From NCBI GenBank assembly GCA_027186245.1, contig CP114483.1:12234220-12298219 (forward strand): a stretch of 64,000 nt of DNA, written 5' to 3'. How positions within the stretch are numbered: position 1 is the first letter of the stretch; each line of letters begins with the position of its first letter. The notes below the pieces were generated by a model that saw only the letters and a list, made by a program, of their open reading frames with translations, was not told where the DNA came from and ran no database searches. Source of the DNA: Coriaria nepalensis (Eukaryota; Streptophyta; Magnoliopsida; Cucurbitales; Coriariaceae). The position numbers and the translations under genes were made by a program. Shown piece by piece: positions 51,820 through 62,700 of the stretch.

Positions 51820-54800
51820 GTCGAACCAATTCTACGTTTGCATTTAAAACACGACTTTCATGCATTACTTGCAAATGATCTACTGAAGAAAACTATGCAT
51901 TTTTTTAGACTTAAAGTCGTATTATTGCGTCTCTTTTAGTCATTAAATCATTCAATATCACTTCGTACGAAATTCGCAGTTTAAACATGACTTTCGTGCA
52001 TTACTTGCCGTTGATCGATTCAAGGCAACAACGCATTTGTTTAGCCTTAAAATCATGTCATTGAGTCTCTTGTAGTCATGAAATCATTTTAATTAATCCG
52101 AACGAATTCTATTTTCGCCCTTCAAACATGATTTTCTTACATAACTTGCAATTAATCTATTGAAGACAACAATGCATTCCTTTAGCCTTAAAAAGCATGT
52201 CATTCAGTCTTTTCATGTCATTAAATTGTTTGAAAGCACATCGAACCAATTATATGTCTGCATTTAAAACACTACTTTCATGCATAACTTGCAATGGATC
52301 TATTGAAGAAAACTATTCATTTTTTTAGCCTTAAAGTCGTATTATTGCGTCTCTTTTGGTCATTAAATCATTCAAAATCACTTCGTACGAAATTCGCAGT
52401 TTAAACATGACTTTCATGCATTACTTGCCGTTGATCGATCCAAGGCAACAGCGCATTTGTTTAGCCCTAAAATCATGTCATTGAGTCACTTGTAGTCATC
52501 AAATCATTTTAATTAATCCGAACGAATTCTATTTTCGCCCTTCAAACATGATTTTCTTACATAACTTGCAATTAATCTATTGAAGACAACAATGCATTCC
52601 TTTAGCCTTAAAAAGCATGTCATTCAGTCTTTTCATGTCATTAAATTGTTTGAAAGCACGTCGAACCAATTCTACGTTTGCATTTAAAACACTACTTTCA
52701 TGCATAACTTGCAAATGATCTATTCAAGAAAACTATGCATTTTTTTAGCCTTAAAGTCGTATTATTGCGTCTCTTTTGGTCATTAAATCATTCCAAATCA
52801 CTTCGTACGAAATTCGCAGTTTAAACATGACTTTCGTGCATTACTTGCCGTTGATCGATTCAAGGCAACAACGCATTTGTTTAGCCTTAAAATCATGTCA
52901 TTGAGTCTCTTGTAGTCATGAAATCATTTTAATTAATCCGAACGAATTCTATTTTCGCCCTTCAAACATGATTTTCTTACATAACTTGCAATTAATCTAT
53001 TGAAGACAACAATGCATTCCTTTAGCCTTAAAAAGCATGTCATTCAGTCTTTTCATGTCATTAAATTGTTTGAAAGCACGTCGAACCAATTCTACGTTTG
53101 CATTTAAAACACGACTTTCATGCATTAATTGCAAATGATCTATTGAAGAAAACTATGCATTTTTTTAGCCTTAAAGTCGTATTATTGCGTCTCTTTTGGT
53201 CATTAAATCATTCAAAATCACTTCGTACGAAATTCGCAGTTTAAACATGACTTTCGTGCATTACTTGCCGTTCATCGATTCAAGGCAACAACGCATTTGT
53301 TTAGCCTTAAAATCATGTCATTGAGTCTCTTGTAGTCATGAAATCATTTTAATTAATCCGAACGAATTCTACTTTCGCCCTTCAAACATGATTTTCTTAC
53401 ATAACTTGCAATTAATCTATTGAAGACAACAATGCATTCCTTTAGCCTTAAAAAGCATGTCATTCAGTCTTTTCATGTCATTAAATTGTTTGGAAGCACG
53501 TCGAACCAATTCTACGTTTGCATTTAAAACACGACTTTCATGCATTACTTGCAAATGATCTACTGAAGAAAACTATGCATTTTTTTAGACTTAAAGTCGT
53601 ATTATTGCGTCTCTTTTAGTCATTAAATCATTCAATATCACTTCGTACGAAATTCGCAGTTTAAACATGACTTTCGTGCATTACTTGCCGTTGATCGATT
53701 CAAGGCAACAACGCATTTGTTTAGCCTTAAAATCATGTCATAGAGTCTCTTGTAGTCATGAAATCATTTTAATTAATCCGAACGAATTCTGTTTTCGCCC
53801 ATCAAACATGATTTTCTTACATAACTTGCAGTTAATCTATTGAAGACAACAATGCATTCCTTTAGCCTTAAAAAACATGTCATTCAGTCTTTTCATGTCA
53901 TTAAATTGTTTGAAAGCACATCGAACCAATTATATGTCTGGATTTGAAACACTACTTTCATGCATAACTTGCAAATGATCTATTGAAGAAAACTATGCAT
54001 TTTTTTAGCCTTAAAGTCGTATTATTGCGTCTCTTTTGGTCATTAAATCATTCAAAATCACTTCGTACGAAATTCGCAGTTTAAACATGACTTTCGTGCA
54101 TTACTTGCCGTTCATCGATTCAAGGCAACAACGCATTTGTTTAGCCTTAAAATCATGTCACAGAGTCTCTTGTAGTCATGAAATCATTTTAATTAATCCG
54201 AACGAATTCTGTTTTCGCCCATCAAACATGATTTTCTTACATAACTTGCAGTTAATCTATTGAAGACAACAATGCATTCCTTTAGCCTTAAAAAACATGT
54301 CATTCAGTCTTTTCATGTCATTAAATTGTTTGAAAGCACATCGAACCAATTATATGTCTGCATTTGAAACACTACTTTCATGCATAACTTGCAAATGATC
54401 TATTGAAGAAAACTATGCATTTTTTTAGCCTTAAAGTCGTATTATTGCGTCTCTTTTGGTCATTAAATCATTCAAAATCACTTCGTACGAAATTCGCAGT
54501 TTAAACATGACTTTCGTGCATTACTTGCCGTTCATCGATTCAAGGCAACAACGCATTTGTTTAGCCTTAAAATCATGTCACAGAGCCTCTTGTAGTCATG
54601 AAATCATTTTAATTAATCCGAACGAATTCTATTTTCGCCCTTCAAACATGATTTTCTTACATAACTTGCAATTAATCTATTGAAGACAACAATGCATTCC
54701 TTTAGCCTTAAAAAACATGTCATTCAGTCTTTTCATGTCATTAAATTGTTTGAAAGCACATCGAACCAATTATATGACTGCATTTAAAACACTACTTTCA

Positions 54801-55591
54801 TGCATAACTTGCAAATGATCTATTGAAGAAAACTATGCATTTTTTTAGCCTTAAAGTCGTATTATTGCGTCTCTTTTGGTCATTAAATCATTCAAAATCA
54901 CTTCGTACGAAATTCGCAGTTTAAACATGACTTCCGTGCATTACTTGCCGTTCATCGATTCAAGGCAACAACGCATTTGTTTCGCCTTAAAATCATGTCA
55001 TTGAGTCTCTTGTAGTCATGAAATCATTTTAATTAATCCGAACGAATTCTGTTTTCGCCTTTCAAACATGATTTTCTTACATAACTTGCAATTAATCTAT
55101 TGAAGACAACAATGCATTCCTTTAGCCTGAAAAAGCATGTCATTCAGTGTTTTCATGTCATTAAATTGTTTGAAAGCACGTCGAACCAATTCTATGTTTG
55201 CATTTAAAACACGACTTTCATGCATTACTTGCAAATGATCTACTGAAGAAAACTATGCATTTTTTTAGACTTAAAGTCGTATTATTGTGTCTCTTTTAGT
55301 CATTAAATCATTCAATATCACTTCGTATGAAATTCGCAGTTTAAACATGACTTTCGTGCATTACTTGCCGTTCATCGATTCAAGGCAACAACGCATTTGT
55401 TTAGCCTTAAAATCATGTCACAGAGCCTCTTGTAGTCATGAAATCATTTTAATTAATCCGAACGAATTCTATTTTCGCCCTTCAAACATGATTTTCTTAC
55501 ATAACTTGCAATTAATCTATTGAAGACAACAATGCATTCCTTTAGCCTTAAAAAACATGTCATTCAGTCTTTTCATGTTATTAAATTGTTT

Positions 55592-55608
55592 GAAAGCACT
55601 GAAAGCAC
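55592..55608 (+). repeat. 9-bp insertion marker, partial HOR unit 3
   Basis: Same insertion 5478 bp after 50,114. The HOR pattern is lost about 200 bp further on and no second marker follows, so this is the truncated last unit. Confidence 0.93.
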
Positions 55609-55799
55609 GTCGAACCAATTCTACGTTTGCATTTAAAACACGACTTTCATGCATTACTTGCAAATGATCTACTGAAGAAAACTATGCATTTTTTTAGACT
55701 TAAAGTCGTATTATTGCGTCTCTTTTAGTCATTAAATCATTCAATATCACTTCGTACGAAATTCGCAGTTTAAACATGACTTTCGTGCATTACTTGCCG

Positions 55800-58700
55800 T
55801 TCATCGATTCAAGGCAACAACGCATTTGTTTAGCCTTAAAATCATGTCATTGAGTCTCTTGTAGTCATGAAATCATTTTAATTAATCCGAACGAATTCTA
55901 CTTTCGCCCTTCAAACATGATTTTCTTACATAACTTGCAATTAATCTATTGAAGACAACAATGCATACCTTTAGACTTAAAAAGCATGTCATTCAGTCTT
56001 TTCATGTCATTAAATTGTTTGAAAGCACGTCGAACCAATTCTACGTTTGCATTTAAAACACGACTTTCATGCATTACTTGCAAATGATCTACTGAAGAAA
56101 ACTATGCATTTTTTTAGACTTAAAGTCGTATTATTGCGTCTCTTTTAGTCATTAAATCATTCAAAATCACTTCGTACGAAATTCGCAGTTTAAACATGAC
56201 TTTCGTGCATAACTTGCCGTTGATCGATTCAAGGCAACAACGCATTTGTTTAGCCTTAAAATCATGTCATTGAGTCTCTTGTAGTCATGAAATCATTTTA
56301 ATTAATCCGAACGAATTCTATTTTCGCCGTTCAAACATGATTTTCTTACATAACTTGCAATTAATCTATTGAAGACAACAATGCATTCCTTTAGCCTGAA
56401 AAAGCATGTCATTCAGTCTTTTCATGTCATTAAATTGTTTGAAAGCACATCGAACCAATTATATGTCTGCATTTAAAACACTACTTTCATGCATAACTTG
56501 CAAATGATCTATTCAAGAAAACTATGCATTGTTTTAGCCTTAAAGTCATATTATTGCATCTCTTTTGGTCATTAAATCATTCAAAATCACTTCGTACGAA
56601 ATTCGCAGTTTAAACATGACTTTCGTGCATTACTTGCTGTTGATCGATTCAAGGCAACAACGCATTTGTTTAGCCTCAAAATCGTGTCATTGAGTCTCTT
56701 GTAGTCATGAAATCATTTTAATTAATCTGAACGAATTCTATTTTCCCCCTTCAAACATGATTTTCTTACATAACTTGCAATTAATCTATTGAAGACAACA
56801 ATGCATTCCTTTAGACTTAAAAAGCATGTCATTCAGTCTTTTCATGTCATTAAATTGTTTGAAAGCACATCGAACCAATTATATGTCTGCATTTAAAACA
56901 CTACTTTCATGCATAACTTGCAAATGATCTATTCAAGAAAACTATGCATTTTTTTAGCCTTAAAGTCGTATTATTGCGTCTCTTTTGGTCATTAAATCAT
57001 TCAAAATCACTTCGTACGAAATTCGCAGTTTAAACATGACTTTCGTGCATAACTTGCCGTTGATCGATTCAAGGCAACAACGCATTTGTTTAGCCTTAAA
57101 ATCATGTCATTGAGTCTCTTGTAGTCATGAAATCATTTTAATTAATCCGAACGAATTCTATTTTCGCCGTTCAAACATGATTTTCTTACATAACTTGCAA
57201 TTAATCTATTGAAGACAACAATGCATTCCTTTAGCCTGAAAAACCATGTCATTCAGTCTTTTCATGTCATTAAATTGTTTGAAAGCACATCGAACCAATT
57301 ATATGTCTGCATTTAAAACACTACTTTCATGCATAACTTGCAAATGATCTATTCAAGAAAACTATGCATTGTTTTAGCCTTAAAGTCATATTATTGCATC
57401 TCTTTTGGTCATTAAATCATTCAAAATCACTTCGTACGAAATTCGCAGTTTAAACATGACTTTCGTGCATTACTTGCCGTTGATCGATTCAAGGCAACAA
57501 CGCATTTGTTTAGCCTCAAAATCGTGTCATTGAGTCTCTTGTAGTCATGAAATCATTTTAATTAATCCGAACGAATTCTATTTTCCCCCTTCAAACATGA
57601 TTTTCTTACATAACTTGCAATTAATCTATTGAAGACAACAATGCATTCCTTTAGACTTAAAAAGCATGTCATTCAGTCTTTTCATGTCATTAAATTGTTT
57701 GAAAGCACATCGAACCAATTATATGTCTGCATTTAAAACACAACTTTCATGCATAACTTGCAATGGATCTATTGAAGAAAACTATTCATTTTTTAGCCTT
57801 AAAGTCGTATTATTGCGTCTCTTTTGGTCATTAAATCATTCAAAATCACTTCGTACGAAATTCGCAGTTTAAACATGACTTTCGTGCATTACTTGCCGTT
57901 CATCGATTCAAGGCAACAACGCATTTGTTTAGCCTTAAAATCATGTCACAGAGTCTCTTGTAGTCATGAAATCATTTTAATTAATCCGAACGAATTCTAT
58001 TTTCGCCCTTCAAACATGATTTTCTTACATAACTTGCAATTAATCTATTGAAGACAACAATGCATTCCTTTAGCCTGAAAAAGCATGTCATTCAGTCTTT
58101 TCATGTCATTAAATTGTTTGAAAGCACATCGAACCAATTATATGTCTGCATTTAAAACACTACTTTCATGCATAACTTGCAAATGATCTATTCAAGAAAA
58201 CTATGCATTGTTTTAGCCTTAAAGTCATATTATTGCATCTCTTTTGGTCATTAAATCATTCAAAATCACTTCGTACGAAATTCGCAGTTTAAACATGACT
58301 TTCGTGCATTACTTGCCGTTGATCGATTCAAGGCAACAACGCATTTGTTTAGCCTCAAAATCGTGTCATTGAGTCTCTTGTAGTCATGAAATCATTTTAA
58401 TTAATCCGAACGAATTCTATTTTCGCCGTTCAAACATGATTTTCTTACATAACTTGCAATTAATCTATTGAAGACAACAATGCATTCCTTTAGCCTGAAA
58501 AACCATGTCATTCAGTCTTTTCATGTCATTAAATTGTTTGAAAGCACATCGAACCAATTATATGTCTGCATTTAAAACACTACTTTCATGCATAACTTGC
58601 AAATGATCTATTCAAGAAAACTATGCATTGTTTTAGCCTTAAAGTCATATTATTGCATCTCTTTTGGTCATTAAATCATTCAAAATCACTTCGTACGAAA

Positions 58701-59714
58701 TTCGCAGTTTAAACATGACTTTCGTGCATTACTTGCCGTTGATCGATTCAAGGCAACAACGCATTTGTTTAGCCTCAAAATCGTGTCATTGAGTCTCTTG
58801 TAGTCATGAAATCATTTTAATTAATCCGAACGAATTCTATTTTCCCCCTTCAAACATGATTTTCTTACATAACTTGCAATTAATCTATTGAAGACAACAA
58901 TGCATTCCTTTAGACTTAAAAAGCATGTCATTCAGTCTTTTCATGTCATTAAATTGTTTGAAAGCACATCGAACCAATTATATGTCTGCATTTAAAACAC
59001 TACTTTCATGCATAACTTGCAATGGATCTATTGAAGAAAACTATTCATTTTTTAGCCTTAAAGTCGTATTATTGCGTCTCTTTTGGTCATTAAATCATTC
59101 AAAATCACTTCGTACGAAATTCGCAGTTTAAACATGACTTTCGTGCATTACTTGCCGTTCATCGATTCAAGGCAACAACGCATTTGTTTAGCCTTAAAAT
59201 CATGTCACAGAGTCTCTTGTAGTCATGAAATCATTTTAATTAATCCGAACGAATTCTATTTTCGCCCTTCAAACATGATTTTCTTACATAACTTGCAATT
59301 AATCTATTGAAGACAACAATGCATTCCTTTAGCCTTAAAAAACATGTCATTCAGTCTTTTCATGTCATTAAATTGTTTGAAAGCACATCGAACCAATTAT
59401 ATGTCTGCATTTAAAACATTACTTTCATGCATAACTTGCAATGGATCTATTGAAGAAAACTATTCATTTTTTAGCCTTAAAGTCGTATTATTGCGTCTCT
59501 TTTGGTCATTAAATCATTCAAAATCACTTCGTACGAAATTCGCAGTTTAAACATGACTTTCGGGCATAACTTGCCGTTGATCGATTCAAGGCAACAACGC
59601 ATTTGTTTAGCCTCAAAATCGTGTCATTGAGTCTCTTGTAGTCATGAAATCATTTTAATTAATCCGAACGAATTCTATTTTCCCCCTTCAAACATGATTT
59701 TCTTACATAACTTG
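55800..59714. repeat. Mosaic of two- and three-monomer repeats after the HOR
   Basis: A monomer type with CATTGTTTTAGCC, AAAGTCATATTATTGCATC and GCCTCAAAATCGTG appears at about 56,528, 57,368, 58,208 and 58,628. A type starting TTTAGACTTAAAAAGC appears at about 56,812, 57,652 and 58,911. The spacings of 840, 840 and 420 bp, and 840 and 1259 bp, show a dimer that became a trimer. The odd base comes from a T-tract one T shorter than the usual seven (57,785; again 59,045 and 59,465). The C variant TATTTTCCCCC is nearly private to this stretch. Confidence 0.8.
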
Positions 59715-62700
59715 CAATTAATCTATTGAAGACAACAATGCATTCCTTTAGCCTTAAAAAGCATGTCATTCAGTCTTTTCATGTCATTAAATTGTTTGAA
59801 AGCACATCGAACCAATTATATGTCTGCATTTAAAACACTACTTTCATGCATAACTTGCAATGGATCTATTGAAGAAAACTATTCATTTTTTTAGCCTTAA
59901 AGTCGTATTATTGCGTCTCTTTTGGTCATTAAATCATTCAAAATCACTTCGTACGAAATTCGCAGTTTAAACATGACTTTCGTGCATTACTTGCCGTTCA
60001 TCGATTCAAGGCAACAACGCATTTGTTTAGCCTTAAAATCATGTCACAGAGTCTCTTGTAGTCATGAAATCATTTTAATTAATCCGAACGAATTCTATTT
60101 TCGCCCTTCAAACATGATTTTCTTACATAACTTGCAATTAATCTATTGAAGACAACAATGCATTCCTTTAGCCTTAAAAAACATGTCATTCAGTCTTTTC
60201 ATGTCATTAAATTGTTTGAAAGCACATCGAACCAATTATATGTCTGCATTTAAAACATTACTTTCATGCATAACTTGCAAATGATCTATTGAAGAAAACT
60301 ATGCATTTTTTTAGCCTTAAAGTCGTATTATTGCGTCTCTTTTGGTCATTAAATCATTCAAAATCACTTCGTACGAAATTCGCAGTTTAAACATGACTTT
60401 CGTGCATAACTTGCCGTTGATCGATTCAAGGCAACAATGCATTTGTTTAGCCTTAAAATCATGTCATTGAGTCTCTTGTAGTCATGAAATCATTTTAATT
60501 AATCTGAACGAATTCTATTTTCGCCCTTCAAACATGATTTTCTTACATAACTTGCAATTAATCTATTGAAGACAACAATGCATTCCTTTTGCCTGAAAAA
60601 GCATGTCATTCAGTCTTTTCATGTCATTAAATTGTTTGAAAGCACATCGAACCAATTATATGTCTGCACTTAAAACATTACTTTCATGCATAACTTGCAA
60701 ATGATCTATTGAAGAAAACTATGCATTTTTTTAGCCTTAAAGTCGTATTATTGCGTCTCTTTTGGTCATTAAATCATTCAAAATCACTTCGTACGAAATT
60801 CGCAGTTTAAAAATGACTTTCGTGCATAACTTGCCGTTGATCGATTCAAGGCAACAACGCATTTGTTTAGCCTTAAAATCATGTCATTGAGTCTCTTGTA
60901 GTCATGAAATCATTTTAATTAATCCGAACGAATTCTATTTTCGCCGTTCAAACATGATTTTCTTACATAACTTGCAATTAATCTATTGAAGACAACAATG
61001 CATTCCTTTAGCCTTAAAAAACATGTCATTCAGTCTTTTCATGTCGTTAAATTGTTTTGAAAGCACATCGAACCAATTATATGTCTGCATTTAAAACACT
61101 ACTTTCATGCATAACTTGCAAATGATCTATTCAAGAAAACTATGCATTTTTGTAGCCTTAAAGTCGTATTATTGCGTCTCTTTTGGTCATTAAATCATTC
61201 AAAATCACTTCGTACGAAATTCGCAGTTTAAACATGACTTTCGTGCATTACTTGCCGTTCATCGATTCAAGGCAACAACGCATTTGTTTAGCCTTAAAAT
61301 CATGTCACAGAGTCTCTTGTAGTCATGAAATCATTTTAATTAATCCGAACGAATTCTATTTTCGCCCTTCAAACATGATTTTCTTACATAACTTGCAATT
61401 AATCAATTGAAGACAACAATGCATTCCTTTAGCCTTAAAAAACATGTCATTCAGTCTTTTCATGTCATTAAATTGTTTTGAAAGCACATCGAACCAATTA
61501 TATGTCTGCATTTAAAACACTACTTTCATGCATAACTTGCAAATGATCTATTCAAGAAAACTATGCATTTTTTTAGCCTTAAAGTCGTATTATTGCGTCT
61601 CTTTTGGTCATTAAATCATTCAAAATCACTTCGTACGAAATTCGCAGTTTAAACATGACTTTCGTGCATTACTTGCCGTTCATCGATTCAAGGCAACAAC
61701 GCATTTGTTTAGCCTTAAAATCATGTCACAGAGTCTCTTGTAGTCATGAAATCATTTTAATTAATCCGAACGAATTCTATTTTCGCCCTTCAAACATGAT
61801 TTCCTTACATAACTTGCAATTAATCTATTGAAGACAACAATGCATTCCTTTAGCCTTAAAAAACATGTCATTCAGTCTTTTCATGTCATTAAATTGTTTG
61901 AAAGCACATCGAACCAATTATATGTCTGCATTTAAAACACTACTTTCATGCATAACTTGCAAATAATCTATTGAAGAAAACTATGCATTTTTTTAGCCTT
62001 AAAGTCGTATTATTGCGTCTCTTTTGGTCATTAAATCATTCAAAATCACTTCGTACGAAATTCGCAGTATCAACATGACTTTCGTGCATTACTTGCCGTT
62101 CATCGATTCAAGGCAACAACGCATTTCTTTAGGCTTAAAATCATGTCATTGAGTCTCTTGTAGTCATGAAATCATTTTAATTAATCCGAACGAATTCTGT
62201 TTTCGCCCTTCAAACATGATTTTCTTACATAACTTGCAATTAATCTATTGAAGACAACAATGCATTCCTTTTGCCTGAAAAAGCATGTCATTCAGTCTTT
62301 TCATGTCATTAAATTGTTTGAAAGCACATCGAACCAATTATATGTCTGCATTTAAAACACTACTTTCATGCATAACTTGCACATGATCTATTAAAGAAAA
62401 CTATGCATTTTTTTAGCCTTAAAGTCGTATTACTGCGTCTCTTTTGGTCATTAAATCATTCAAAATCACTTCGTACGAAATTCGCAGTTTAAACATGACT
62501 TTCGTGCATAACTTGCCGTTGATCGATTCAAAGCAACAACGCATTTGTTTAGCCTTAAAATCATGTCATTGAGTCTCTTGTAGTCATGAAATCATTTTAA
62601 TTAATCCGAACGAATTCTATTTTTGCCCTTCAAACATGATTTTCTTACATAACTTGCAATTAATCAATTGAAGACAACAATGCATTCCTTTAGCCTTAAA

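Larger units (their letters stand above)
41090..55800. repeat. 13-monomer higher-order repeat, period 5478 bp, ~2.7 copies
   Basis: Marker variants repeat at exactly 5478 bp: GATCCAAGGCAACAG, TTTGGAAGCACG, CATAGAGTCTC, GCCCATCAAAC, TGCAGTTAATC, TATATGACTGC, GACTTCCGTG and GCCTTTCAAAC. Two full units, 44,553-50,030 and 50,031-55,508, are flanked by partial ones from about 41,090 and to about 55,800. The period equals 13 x 420 plus two 9-bp insertions. The two full units differ very little: for example 49,954 (A) against 55,432 (G). Copies at 42,985 (C), 48,463 (G) and 53,941 (G) show one change shared by the later two. This is the youngest-looking large structure in the window. Confidence 0.95.
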
